Source: Chytriomyces cf. hyalinus JEL632 (taxonomy: Eukaryota > Chytridiomycota > Chytridiomycetes > Chytridiales > Chytriomycetaceae). From it: 64,000 bases of DNA. The stretch spans positions 496,001 to 560,000 of the forward strand of contig JAIWWG010000005.1 of assembly GCA_025435555.1 (NCBI GenBank), written 5' to 3'. Position numbers and translations under genes: made by a program. Positions 43,101 to 54,039 of this stretch are shown here, in pieces (the first letter of the stretch is position 1; the number at the start of each line of letters is the position of its first letter). The notes beneath the pieces are model-generated. The model was not told the DNA's origin. It worked only from the letters and a program-made list of their open reading frames with translations, and did no database searches.

Positions 43101-44542
43101 CATTGTCAGGTCAGTCAAAGAAACAAGTGTTTGAAAGTTTCTTACTGCTTTGCCCAACAGTCTATCACACGTTGCCGTTCATGCACCGATACCATTTGTT
43201 CGACCAAAGCTCTCCAAAAAAGGTTTGTTTTTTATATCGCAATCAGAAATGTATCTCACTGATTTTCAGGTGAAGCGGACGTGTTCCTGAAAGCTTCTCG
43301 TCATCCGTGTTTAGAAGTCCAGGATGGTGTTTCTTTCATTTCAAATAATGTCGAAATGACTGCGGGTGAGTGTGACTTCCATTCCATTTTCAAACCTGAC
43401 AATGATGGCACAGAGACGAGTAAATTCCAAATCATCACGGGCCCTAACATGGGCGGAAAATCCACATATATTCGCCAGGTCTGCTATTTTTCAAAGCGTT
43501 ATCCAATCTTGTCTCATTTCTCTCCATAGATAGGAGTAATTGTACTGATGGCTCAAATTGGCGCGTTTGTGCCCTGTAGCGAGGCATCGCTACCTATTTT
43601 CGATGCCGTATTATGCCGTGTTGGGGCAAGTGATAGTCAGTTGAAGGGAGTGTCAACCTTCATGGCAGAAATGCTCGAAACAGCGTCAATCTTACGGGTC
43701 AGTGCGGCATTAGTTTTTCCTCTCCCAGTTGTTGAAAGTTCAAAATCATCAGGCCGCCACAGCAAATTCTCTCATCATTATTGATGAACTTGGACGTGGA
43801 ACATCCACTTATGATGGATTTGGCCTTGCATGGGCAATTTCAGAGTGAGTTTATTCAAGCTGCATCTGCTTCCACCACAATGCATCTTAACTTGAGTCAA
43901 TGTCTTTTCATATTCACAGACATATCGGACAAGAAATTGGCAGCTTCTGTCTGTTCGCCACTCACTTTCATGAACTCACTGCAATTTCGGAGAAAATGAG
44001 TTTTGTCAAGAACCTTCATGTGAAAGCAAGAACGGACAGCAAAAGTATAACTCTTTTGTACAAGGTTGAAGAAGGTACATATTGCTGTTTGCTGCACATG
44101 ACACTGCATTTCTGTCTCTGATTTGTTACTTTACAGGAATCTGCGACCAGTCTTTTGGAATCCATGTTGCCGAGCTTGCAGCATTTCCAGATGCAGTTGT
44201 TCGTTTAGCAAAGCGCAAGGCGGATGAACTGGAAGATTTTTCAGCACCACGTGAGTGTCGAACACATTGTTTGAGCACATTGTTTTAACAGAAAACGTGT
44301 TAAACTCTGTGTCATCAGATGAAATGGAGCAAAAAATGGCGAAGTTCTCTGCGGATGAAATCGAAAGTGGCAACCTGGTTGTCCAGTCATTTCTGAATGA
44401 ATTCCGTCAAAGAGTTCAAAGCAAAAGCGATGCCAACTGGGATGACAGCCAAGCAATTCGTGTCTTGGAAGAACTGAAAGCTGAATACGGTGCAAAAATT
44501 GATGGCAATCCGTTTCTCAAGGAGATGATTGCAGGATTTTGA
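40200..44542 (+). CDS. MSH2: DNA mismatch repair ATPase MSH2
   Basis: MutS homolog that pairs with MSH6 or MSH3 to recognise mismatches. About 25 small exons (first 40200-40239 and 40310-40359, last ending at 44542) give roughly 950-990 residues. The N-terminus reads [18 protein letters not shown], followed by [20 protein letters not shown] and IKYW of the mismatch-binding domain. The connector and lever/clamp regions follow ([25 protein letters not shown]). The ATPase has Walker [14 protein letters not shown] near 43440-43480, [26 protein letters not shown], Walker [21 protein letters not shown] near 43771-43830 and FATHFHELT. The dimerisation end includes [18 protein letters not shown]. The start exon is 40 bases and was chosen because splicing joins it in frame to DKPGELAF. 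Confidence 0.95.
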
Positions 44543-45261
44543 ATGTCAGGGAAAAAAAAATAAACGCGGTTTGTAAACAGTCTGGTGAAAGTGACTAGCC
44601 ACAGTTGGCAGCTGCTTTTGGCATTCACTCAAAGGTTGGTACAAGCTTGGTGAGGAACTATTTGCTGAATGTTTGCACCGTTGCCTGGCTGAAGGTATGA
44701 CCACCAGATTCATTTCCAGAAACTGAATCACTTTCAACGGTAGCCCTAAATACCCATCTCCAGCCTCATTCAATCGCACCAAGTGCTGCGAGGGCGATCG
44801 CTCAGCTTCAGCAGCATCACTTCCAGCGAGGGGTGTTGGGCCTCACGGGTGCCTGTGTGAAGACAGGAAAGGTTTGGGAGCAACTTGATAGAAATAGGAA
44901 ATATGAATGCTGAGTTTGCGATGGTACAATGATACGATTGTGATTGCGCTTGTGGGGGCTCTGAATACATCTGAAGAGTTGTGAGACTACAGAGAGTTAA
45001 CTGAGTTGATGCCGGCAAAAAGCTAGTTAAAGAGAAGGGATGCCATCATGCTATCTATAGAAGCGACCATAGACCCACGCAGTTGTGTTGGAATGTGGAA
45101 AATCCGTGTGATCATTTGTAAAGATTAGAGAATATTTTGAAGAGGATGACCTCGAAAGGTCTGTTCCGGTGGGACTCCAGTAGTGGTCATAATACCAACC
45201 AATGTTGGAGCACAAATGAGGCCAGGGAGCAGTGCTGCAAGAAAAATTAAAAAAAAAAGCG
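44543..45261. other. Intergenic region with possible unresolved minus-strand coding
   Basis: 719 bases between MSH2 and TCF25 (both plus). Minus-strand pieces look protein-like, for example MYSEPPQAQSQSYH near 44965-44924 and a terminal ATVESDSVSGNESGGHTFSQ ending near 44670, and a 76-base intron can join some of them. No model with a proper start and consistent frame was found, so no gene is called. Confidence 0.3.
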
Positions 45262-47436
45262 ATGTCCTCCAGAGCAGCAAGGAAGATCTTGAAGGAACGC
45301 GAACTGGCGCAAATGAGCCTCAATACCAACCAGAGCGCCAGTGACAATGAACAGGAGCCTGAGACTTACCCTGTCATCCGCAAGAAGAATGCATTCGACA
45401 TGGTTGGCATGGCTTTTGCCTTCTCTCGCTCAACCACACCTCATTCCAACCACCTTGCAGCTAATGGCCAGTGATAATGACGAACCCCAGCATGAGGACG
45501 AAGATCTCCAAAGCGAAAACGAAACTCAGGAGGCTGCGCAAGAAGCGCCTGCCAGTCACTCAACCACCACCACCACCAAAAAGAAGCCCAAGAAAAAGAA
45601 AGCCAAGAAGACAGCCAAGAAGGCAGAAGATATCACCGAAGCACAGCATGGGCGGGATATGGACGAGATTGACCGGGCTATCGAAGAAGTGCAGGCGCAA
45701 ATGGGTGCGAATGCTTTGTTGGGGTCTGTTTCGGACAACATTCCGCAAGCAAAGAAGCAACGCGATATTCTTGCTGTTGATTTGAAGCTGTTAGATTCTG
45801 GTGCGGAGCTGCGCAAAATGTTTGGTTCAAAAGTGCTGGCACTCGATGCTATGGCGAAGAAAGGAAAGCGAAATGTTCAAACGGACAGAATTCTTGCAGC
45901 CATGGGGTACGGCGGCAAGTCTTATTTGTCTTCGCCGAAAGATACCTGGCCAAGAATGCCATCCAAAACTGGGATTTCAATGAACATGCTTCGCGCTCCT
46001 TCGAAAATGAGCGAAGAGCCCTCTCCCGGATATTTCGAATTTGCGTACTCAAGTGCGTACATGGAAATCCAGATGATGTTTCTTCATTGCGTCAGCACGT
46101 ATGGGTTTTTTATTTATTTTTCTTCGAAATATCACACTGACTCTCTCACCCACTGAAATAGTCACGACCCAAACACGTTAACAAATTTAATACACGCTTA
46201 TCCATTTCATGTCGACTCTCTACTTCAAAAGAGCGAAATCGCGAAGCATAATGGAGACATAACCTCGGCTGCCGAATATATTGGTGATTGTTGATAAAAC
46301 GTCAGCAGATCAATCATCAATTTTTTAACCGGTGAATTGACAGAGCGAGCTCTCTTCATCTTTGAAAAATCATTCCACCCATTGTTCAATATGGCCCTTG
46401 CCAACTCGATCCTTCCGTATTCATTCCCGCAAAATCGCGCATTTTTCCTCGCGATATCGCGCCACATTTCCTTCATTGCTCGCAAAGGATGCTGGAGAAC
46501 ATGTCTGGAGCTATCAAAGTTGCTACTTTCTTTAGACCCAGAGGACCCATTGGGTGCGTTACAAATGATGGATTGGTACGCAGTGAAAGCAGGAGAGAGG
46601 TCTTGGATGCGACGATGTTGGGCAGAGTGGGGCGGTGATCAAGGGCAGATTGCCGGCCTACCCAACTGGTCCTTTTCGATGGCTTTGGTTGAATTTGAGG
46701 ACGAGAGCAACACAAAAAAGGTGATAACAGTTTTCTTCTTAAATTTGGGTACTTCTGTTAACAAGAATGTGTACTTCTTCAGCCGCACGATCTATCGACT
46801 CAGCGTCTGACGGCAGCCATCAAGCAATATCCGCTCTTTGTCCCCACTATTCTCAGCAAGCTCACTGTGACGGAACCCACTGTCACGAGCCATCCTTACT
46901 TTGCAACACCGGTTAACCCGAGTCCTTCCGAATCGGCCATACATCTTCTCATCATGCTGTATGTCGAACGATGCCACCACCTTTGGAAAGAACCTTCTGC
47001 ACTTTCGTGGCTACGTGAGACAGCTCGTGCGCTTGCTGTTGCAATAGAAAAAACGGATGCCACAAACAATGCCTCAGTAGTAGACGTGTATCCGGACGGG
47101 TTGCCACTGAACGTGTCGCGCCATGTGTACGTGAGCGACTTCCAGTCGCTAGTGCCTCTGCTGCCGGATGATGCGCGCGCGTTGTCGTTGAACGCGTTCG
47201 ATCCGATGCCCCCGTCTGCTGAGGACGATGGTGCAGAGGGGGGCGCTGGTGCTGGCCTGACTGGGCTTTTGGGCGGCGGTGTGGGCTGGATGCTGGATCA
47301 GCTGAGGAATTTAATGGGTGCTGCTGGTGAGAATGATCTCGAGGCAGATGCTGACGAAGACCATGAAAGCGATGAGGAGGACGGAGAGAATGATGGGCAG
47401 GTTGATGGTGTTATTGAAGATCCCAATGACGCTTGA
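45262..47436 (+). CDS. TCF25 / Rqc1 family, ribosome quality control
   Basis: Homolog of Rqc1/TCF25, a part of the ribosome-associated quality-control complex that acts with the Ltn1 ligase on stalled nascent chains. Exons 45262-45402, 45461-46098, 46162-46283, 46344-46720 and 46783-47436 give 643 residues. The N-terminus has MSSRAARKIL and KKNAFDM; then comes an acidic stretch and a Lys-rich block (KKKPKKKKAKKTAKK), typical of the family. The Tcf25 core includes NLIHAYPFHVDSLLQKSEIA, FNMALANSILPYSFPQNRAF, HISFIARKGCWRTCLELSKL, LLSLDPEDPLGALQMMDWYA and LPNWSFSMAL. The tail is very acidic (DADEDHESDEEDGENDG). All junctions restore family sequence. Confidence 0.92.
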
Positions 47437-47565
47437 GAAGGAAGTCATTGAACAAAAATTAAAGACGGGGAATCAAGTTTATTATACTACGTAAATGAGT
47501 TCTGATATTTATGTATGACAGTTGAATTAGAGTATTGAATATGCAAGACACAGCGTAAGGACGCG

Positions 47566-48084
47566 TCACTGGACTAGAAACGAGATTTGCATTCGATCGA
47601 GTGCAACAGCATTTGGCGACTGAGATGAAGGAGGATGGTCACGAGCGGCAGAATAGATGGCTTCGATGCTCTCTCGCGGCAATTCCCAGCCAATAACGGA
47701 TGCAGGGGAGGCCGGTCTCGAGGGGACTGGGGACGCAAGAGAACGAAACTGTGGTGTGCCGCTAGAAGCCATGAGCGACAGAGTGTGCTTCGTATTATGA
47801 TCTGACTGGACATTGGCATGGACGTCCACTTGAGCATCCATTTGGGCATTCGAGGAATGTGAGAGTACAGGGCTCTTTTTTATGTTGGTGCTGCGCTTCA
47901 AGGCAAAAAAGGCTTTGCTCTTGGTCGAGTTCATTGTGTAATTACACGCGACGCCGGCCCGCAGACATCGTTCGCATGGTTCACCCTGAGAGCATCGCTT
48001 CTTCTGCAGACGACACGGCTCACAGCTCTTAAGACGGCGGTTTGTGCTGATGCATTGAGTGGGGAATGGATGCTGCTGCTGCAT
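47566..48084 (-). CDS. Intronless Zn2Cys6 protein 6 (HPFP type)
   Basis: Single exon of 172 residues. It begins MQQQHPFPTQCISTNRRLKSC with the cluster CEPC-RLQKKR-C...CERC-LRAGVA-C, then NYTMNSTKSKAFFALKR. This is exactly the segment that is interrupted by an intron in genes 3, 4 and 5 (after YxxNS), so the intron has been lost here. The C-terminus ends DRMQISFLVQ, nearly the same as the end of the intronless gene at 25581 (DPMRISFLVD). The start is the first ATG after an in-frame non-ATG extension. Expected to be a small DNA-binding regulator; the rest is Ser/Pro/His-rich and shows no other domain. Confidence 0.86.
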   Translation of the reverse strand: MQQQHPFPTQCISTNRRLKSCEPCRLQKKRCSQGEPCERCLRAGVACNYTMNSTKSKAFFALKRSTNIKKSPVLSHSSNAQMDAQVDVHANVQSDHNTKHTLSLMASSGTPQFRSLASPVPSRPASPASVIGWELPRESIEAIYSAARDHPPSSQSPNAVALDRMQISFLVQ

Positions 48085-48799
48085 GCTGTGGGTGGTGCAA
48101 TCGTCGGTGCAGTGGTTAGAAGGCACGTGTGTACTTTGGGTTGTTTGTTGTGGGTTCTGCTTTTTCCCATCAGCCTTTTTATCGTTGGGAAGACACAAAA
48201 TCTGATGTCTTCGGCCAAAGGAGGGTTTTCGCCCTTCCAGATTTGAATTGCTGACTTACAAAATGAGGGCTTTGTAATCGTATCGCCGCCGCGTCAGAGT
48301 TCGACTGCCTGCGAATGTCACTGACCGGTCTATATACCAAGCAAATGACTGACGGAATGGCGCATTCGGCGCGGCATTCGCTGGTCTCGCTCAGTTCTGC
48401 TTTTCTCGACTGCAGCCAGAAGAAAAGCCCTGCAAAACGATACGCCTTAGAGAGCGCGTCTCGTTAGAATGGCACGCTGCTGTGACAGCCAGGTCCTGTA
48501 TGTGTCGTTCGAGGAAGTTGCACGCGATAAATTCGCAAATTGTTTGGTTGCAAGTTCCTTTTTCCTCAGTGAATTACGTGAGTAACAAACATGCGTGGCT
48601 GTGCATGACCGCCGCTCTCACCCCATCCCAACACCCGCCGCCATCACTGGAGCGTCAGCATCTCGCTGGTCAACTGAAGTCATCCTACGGTTCCGACGGG
48701 CGAACGGATGCTGGGAATGGGTGGCTCGATGCGGTCCCAACTTCGCAAAACACGTCACTAACCAGTTTCCCTTGTCTCTGAACGCAGTTGTTCTTCAAC
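48085..48799. promoter_or_regulatory. Divergent promoter region of Zn2Cys6 gene 6 and RPSA
   Basis: 715 bases between head-to-head genes. The stretch just before 48800 contains a possible 3' splice site (cgcag at 48782-48786), so RPSA may have an intron in its 5' leader. No gene seen; the small frames here are short and start at non-ATG codons. Confidence 0.4.
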
Positions 48800-49606
48800 A
48801 TGTCTTCCCCAGCTATCCTTGCCCCAACCGAGCAGGACATTCAGTCCCTCCTTGCTGCCCAATCCCACATTGGAACCAAGAACTTGGACAGCCACATGCA
48901 GCCATACGTCTGGAAGCGTCGCGCTGACGGTGTTCACATCATCAACATCGGAAAGACCTACGAGAAGCTCGTCCTTGCTGCCCGTATCATCGCCGCTATT
49001 GAGAACCCAGCTGACATCTGCATCGTTTCTGCCCGTCCTTACGGTCAGCGTGCTGCCTTGAAGTTCGCCAACTACACTGGTGCCCAGGCCATTGCCGGAC
49101 GTTTCACCCCAGGAACCTTCACCAACTACATCACCCGTACTTTCCGCGAGCCACGTTTGATCATCGTGACTGACCCACGTACCGACCACCAGGCCATCAA
49201 GGAGGCTTCCTACGTCAACATCCCAGTCATTGCCTTCGCTGACACTGACGCCCCACTCAAGTTCGTCGACGTTGTTATCCCAACCAACAACAAGGGAAAG
49301 CACGCCATCGGTCTTGCCTACTGGATGCTCGCTCGTGAGGTTCTCCGTCTCCGTGGAACCATCTCCCGCTCTGAGCCATGGTCCGTTATGGTCGACATGT
49401 TCTTCTACCGTGACCCAGAAGAAGCTGAGAAGGAGGCTGAAGCTGCCGCTGCTGCTGCTGCCGCCGCCAATGCCGTCACTGCTGACGACGAGACTGCTGC
49501 CCCTGAATGGGAGGTTAACGCTCCAGGTGCCGCTGGCCTTGTTGCTGAAGGTGCTGAGGGTGAGTGGGGTGGCAACGCCTCCGTCGAATGGGGTAACGAA
49601 GCTTAA
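48800..49606 (+). CDS. RPSA: 40S ribosomal protein SA (uS2, RPS0)
   Basis: Small-subunit ribosomal protein needed for 40S maturation. One coding exon of 268 residues. It carries [91 protein letters not shown] and [20 protein letters not shown]. The C-tail is acidic and Ala/Glu/Trp rich with repeated EWG motifs (EGEWGG, VEWGNE), as in other eukaryotic SA proteins. Codon use is strongly biased to C-ending codons, consistent with high expression. The start ATG is 12 bases inside a longer TTG-initiated frame and gives the family-like [13 protein letters not shown]. Confidence 0.97.
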   Translation: MSSPAILAPTEQDIQSLLAAQSHIGTKNLDSHMQPYVWKRRADGVHIINIGKTYEKLVLAARIIAAIENPADICIVSARPYGQRAALKFANYTGAQAIAGRFTPGTFTNYITRTFREPRLIIVTDPRTDHQAIKEASYVNIPVIAFADTDAPLKFVDVVIPTNNKGKHAIGLAYWMLAREVLRLRGTISRSEPWSVMVDMFFYRDPEEAEKEAEAAAAAAAAANAVTADDETAAPEWEVNAPGAAGLVAEGAEGEWGGNASVEWGNEA

Positions 49607-49778
49607 AGCCTCCACATGGAGAAGTTGCGAAAGCGTGAGCATTCGTAGCTTGTCATGTTATTGAATAAAGACTCCATTGAGGTCAAACTTTTAAAACTTC
49701 TGCTCTGTTGGTTGGGTTGGTTATCCATTGGTATAAAAAAGAACTGTACGTTTGACTGATAGCAAAACTTCAGTAAAA

Positions 49779-51605
49779 ATGTCTCTCTCCAACAAGCTCG
49801 CAATCACCGACGTGGATCTCGCAGGCAAGCGCGTCCTCATCAGGTATGGATGTAGCTCGTGTTCATGCAGTCTTCGCATCGTTCGCAGCCGTGGCGGCAC
49901 GCGCGATCCTCATTACTCTTATCTTCAACGTTATCAGCTTGATCGTAACTAATTAACCACCTTTGACAGAGTCGACTTCAATGTCCCCTTCGCAAACGGC
50001 GCAATCTCAAACAACCAGCGTATCGTTGCTGCCCTGCCCACGGTCAAGTATGCCCTTGAGAAGGGTGAGTCGCTGTTATGGCTTTTTTTTTGCCAGTTCC
50101 GGAAACCGCCGATCTCAACCCACGGGACACGTCCTGCGTCTGAGCATCCACGAACTGCAGCCATAGAAAACTAATGCACATTTTTCCTGTGTTCAGGTGC
50201 TAAGAGCGTTGTCCTTATGTCCCACTTGGGTCGTCCCGATGGAAAAGTTGTGGAAAAGTTCTCGTTGAAGCCCGTGGCCGACGAAGTTTCCAAGTTGCTT
50301 CAAAAGCCCGTGACCTTCCTCGACGACTGTGTTGGTGAAAAGGTGGAAGCCCACTGTGCTAACCCAAAAGAAGGTATGTGTGGGGAGTTTTACGTTTCCT
50401 GTCAAGTTTAGAAGTTGCTTTGTCTTTGCGCTTCTCTGGATTCGTAATTTAATTAAGCTATCGTTTCTATCGTGTTGATCAGGCGAAATCATTTTGCTCG
50501 AGAACTTGCGCTTCCACATTGAGGAGGAAGGTTCCGTCAAGGACAAGGAAGGCAACAAGGTATATTTTTACTTTCTCGAGATAGTGAGCATTATACTGAC
50601 GTCGAGCGCTTGATAAAAGACCAAAGCTTCCCCAGAGGCCGTTGAAAAGTTCCGTGCCTCCCTTTCCACTCTGGGTGACGTCTACGTGAACGACGCCTTT
50701 GGAACTGCACACCGTGCTCACTCTTCCATGGTTGGAGTCAGCCTGCCCATTCGCGCCGCCGGTTTCCTGATGAAGAAGGAGCTCGAATTCTTTGCCAAGG
50801 CTCTTGAGAGCCCCGAGCGTCCCTTCCTCGCCATTCTTGGAGGAGCCAAAGTGAGCGACAAGATTCAGCTGATTGAAAACTTGTTGGACAAAGTGAACGC
50901 GGCCATCATTTGTGGTGGAATGGCCTTTACCTTCCTGAAAGCTTGCCAAGGAGTCGAGATTGGAAACTCTCTGTTTGATAAGGATGGTGCCGCCATTGCC
51001 CAGAGCCTTCTGGACAAGGCTAAAGCCAAGGGAGTCCAGATTTACTTGCCTTCTGACTTTGTCACTGGTAACTTGTTTGCGTTGCTACTGAAGCGTATGG
51101 AATGCGTGACTGACAATGTTTATTCCATGCTGTTTTCTTCCGGTTTCTCCTTCAGCTGACAAATTTGCTGCTGATGCCGCTGTGAGTTTTCATTATCGTC
51201 TTTCGGTGAAAGTATCACACAATCTAAACGCCTTAAAATTAGACTGGTTACGCCACCCAAGAGCAAGGAATTCCCTCCGGATGGATGGGGCTTGACTGTG
51301 GTGAGGTGTCGAACGCTTCCTTCGCTGCCGCCGTAGCTTCCTCCAAGACGATTCTCTGGAACGGCCCTGCCGGTGTATTTGAGTTCCCCGCCTTTGCCAA
51401 GGGAACCAACAGCCTCTTGGAGGCGTGCGCAAGTGCCACCAAGAACGGAGCCATCAGCATCATTGGTGGAGGTGACACTGCCACTGCTGTCGCAAATGTT
51501 GGCCGTGAGGCTGAGTTTAGCCACGTCAGCACGGGTGGAGGTGCCAGTTTGGAGTTGCTTGAAGGCAAGGATCTGCCAGGAGTTACGTTCTTGAGTACCA
51601 AGTGA
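49779..51605 (+). CDS. PGK1: Phosphoglycerate kinase
   Basis: Glycolytic enzyme that converts 1,3-bisphosphoglycerate and ADP to 3-phosphoglycerate and ATP. Seven exons (49779-49843, 49970-50064, 50197-50373, 50483-50559, 50620-51067, 51156-51181, 51243-51605) give 416 residues, the normal length. Motifs: [86 protein letters not shown] and the ATP site [11 protein letters not shown]. The 26-base exon 6 encodes DKFAADAA. C-rich codon use suggests high expression. It is 172 bases downstream of RPSA in the same direction. Confidence 0.97.
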
Positions 51606-52079
51606 ATTTTGGGTGGAAGATTTGCAGGCAGTGTTGCTGGCTTTGGCGGAAAACTGTGAAAGTGTTTGTCATTCTTCCAATAAAAAGATGCATCCATGCC
51701 CCTCTCATGCTTACCCTTGCTATTAAAGTCAGGTGCTACCGTATCTTTGTACTAATAGACTAGGAGGTATTATTGTCAAACAAAAAAAAAAAAAAAAAAA
51801 AAAAATGATAAAAAAGAATACCTCCCCTCCCGCAAGGCAACCAAAAATAACTCTATGTTTCATTCACCATTAGCTGCCCACGATGCTTGTCACTTCCAGC
51901 CCAGGCAGTTTTTTGAATATCAAAATAATTAACCAAACGACACGCTTATTTTACTCCAGTATCACCACCAACACGGTGTAACAAAAAATTAAACAAAAGG
52001 GCAAAAGCGACGATGAACGAGTGAAGGAAAAAGTGAAAGTTGTAAAAAAATTAACAAGAAACATGAGAGATTATCCCCA
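51606..52079. other. Convergent intergenic region with poly-A tract
   Basis: 474 bases between the ends of PGK and homogentisate dioxygenase. It contains a 24-base A-run (51782-51805) and AATAAA at 51679. No gene seen. Such a run between two convergent 3' ends could be simple slippage or the trace of a retroposed poly-A. Confidence 0.45.
51782..51805. repeat. Poly-A tract
   Basis: 24 consecutive A in the spacer between convergent PGK and HGD genes. Confidence 0.95.
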
Positions 52080-53590
52080 TCACTTCTTGTTTGGATTGAA
52101 CTTCTTGGGCATTCCTTGCCAAACGCTGTAGTACTCCTTCTGCAGTGTATCCCCACACTCCTCCAAAGCCCATTTGCTCACACTCATCATCAAACTGGTT
52201 TCAAACATGAACGCAAGCCCGTCAGGTCTCAATTTAATAGGCTTCAAATCCTCGGCACTGGCTTTTTCAAACGTGCTCACATCTGGGCCGTGAGCACTGA
52301 ACGCGCTGTGCAACGATGCACCACCAGGAGAAAATCCTTCAGCTTTAGCATCGTACCCGCCGCTAATGAGCCCCATGAATTCGGACATGCAGTTACGGTG
52401 GAACCAAGGGGGTCTGAACGTGTTTTCGGCAACCATCCAGCGGGGTGGGAAAATGACAAAGTCAGCGAGTGCGACGCCGGGGTTTCCCGTTTTAACAGTC
52501 AGGACAGTAAAGATGGATGGATCCATGTGGTCAAACGTGACAGTGTTGACGGCGTTGAAGAGTTTGAGGTCGTATTTGTACGGTGTGTAGTTTCCGTGCC
52601 AGGCGACAACGTCAAAGGGGCTGTGTGCTTGTTGCAGGGAGAAAAAGTTGGACTGGTATTTTGTAAAGATTGTGAATGGAGCGCCAGTGTCAATGTCCTG
52701 GTACGCTGCGACGGGGTGCAGGAAATCGCGAGGGTTTGCAAGTCCGTTTGCGCCGATTGGGCCGAGATCTGGGAGCTCCCAGTGTCTGTCGAATGTTTCG
52801 CAAACGTATCCGCGGGAGGGACCGTCTGGCAGGTCGATAGAGAATTTGATTCTGTTTTAAGGCGGTGTTTAATGGGGTGTTGGGATTGTAACAGAGTATT
52901 TTTACCCGCGTGGGATGACGACAATTTCAGTTGGGGCCACACGCAAGAGTCCCATTTCCGTGCGAATAAGAAGAGCACCTTGTTGTGGGACTGAGCAAAA
53001 GTCGCGACGGATCAGCAACGCAATCATTTCGATGGGCAAGTATGAACTGGAATGAATACAAACCAATCAACATGTCGCCGTCCGCATTATAGAAGGACTG
53101 TCTCTGAGTGGACATGTTGGCATTCGCCGTGTAGACAAGCGTCGCAATCCCAGCACGCATGGACGGGTCACCGTATCCACAGACAGTCTTCAGCCCTTGC
53201 ACAAATGTGACACTTTCACCGGCCTCAGGCAGCTTGAAAGGCGACCATCGAAGCTGGTTTGGGGTGGAGACCATCTCGGCGGCAAGGGCGGCTGGACGAG
53301 TTGCTTGCGAGTATGGAGTGTGGGAGACGGATGGGCGGATGCGGTAGACCCATGTACGCTGGTTGAAGCCCCGGGGAGCAGTGAATGCGGTTCCGCTGAT
53401 TTGCTCCGCGTAGAGTCCGTATGGACACACTTGCGGGCTGTTTTGGCCTGGGGGGGGGGGGTGGGCAAAGCAGGTTGAGTCCTCTGTTGACATCCTTGGA
53501 TCATCACTCACCCTCAGGCAGGGCTCCCTCCAGGGCCTCGCTCGCAAACTCGTTGCCAAAGCCGCTCAGATACTTGATGCTTTCACTCAT
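52080..53590 (-). CDS. Homogentisate 1,2-dioxygenase
   Basis: Non-heme iron ring-cleaving enzyme of tyrosine and phenylalanine breakdown; makes maleylacetoacetate. Exons 53512-53590, 53447-53064, 52990-52906 and 52851-52080 give 439 residues, the usual size. Motifs: [48 protein letters not shown]-like [47 protein letters not shown], and the iron site region [34 protein letters not shown] and the [14 protein letters not shown] loop. The second exon is preceded by a 13-base C-run on the coding strand (plus-strand G-run 53449-53461) right at the 3' splice site. No other gene of the pathway is in the window. Confidence 0.97.
53449..53461. repeat. G-run at the 3' splice site of HGD intron 1
   Basis: 13 consecutive G on the plus strand, forming a C-run that ends two bases before the exon 2 boundary of the minus-strand HGD gene. 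It serves as the polypyrimidine tract. Confidence 0.9.
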
Positions 53591-53965
53591 GTTTTTTATT
53601 TTTATTTAGTTTGGAATTTAGAGCACAAACAATTATAGAGTTTGCATCCCGGCCTTGTCCGAGGCTGATCAACTCAAACCACACCAGTTGACTCATAGTG
53701 ATGTGCATTCACTTTAAGTTTATGCGGTTCGTACGAGGTTGCACACTTTGTCTTCCCACGCATTGTCTTCCCACACCACCATTCTCACGCGTTTCCATAC
53801 AAAACCAGTATCATTTTCAACACCGAGGAATAAAAATGCACCAGGGAAGCACTGACCTATTGGAGGCAAATATCAGCAACGGTTCACCAATGTGTTTGTG
53901 GCAAGGACAGAATACCGGCCGATTTTTGGGCTTCATGGTGGTGGGCAGTGCCAAATGAAAAATAC
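53591..53965. promoter_or_regulatory. Upstream region of homogentisate dioxygenase
   Basis: 375 bases between the HGD start codon and the tRNA-like relic. It must contain the HGD promoter. One feature is a tandem near-duplicate TTGTCTTCCCACGCA/TTGTCTTCCCACACC at 53750-53778. No gene seen. Confidence 0.4.
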
Positions 53966-54037
53966 TGCTGAGGAATGAACCTACAACCCTCCGGTTCAGA
54001 GCCCGAGCACTTACTGTTGAAACAAATGCTAGTTCAG
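53966..54037 (-). pseudogene. tRNA-Gln(CUG)-like relic or tRNA-derived SINE head
   Basis: On the minus strand the sequence folds like a tRNA. A D-stem GCAT/GTGC is followed by an anticodon stem TCGGG/CCGGA (one mismatch) enclosing the loop CTCTGAA, so the anticodon is CUG (Gln) with U33. Then come GGGTT and a B-box-like T-arm GTAGGTTCATTCC, one base short of the GGTTCNANNCC consensus. The D-loop is too long and the acceptor stem is poor, so a working tRNA is unlikely. It could be a decayed tRNA-Gln or the head of a tRNA-derived SINE. The LTR begins only a few bases upstream of its 5' end. Confidence 0.5.
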
Positions 54038-54039
54038 GA

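Noticed and set aside
48758-49642. 294-codon minus-strand open frame
   Set aside because: Exact antisense of RPSA; strong codon bias leaves the opposite strand open.
52116-52994. 292-codon plus-strand open frame
   Set aside because: Antisense of homogentisate dioxygenase and crosses its intron.
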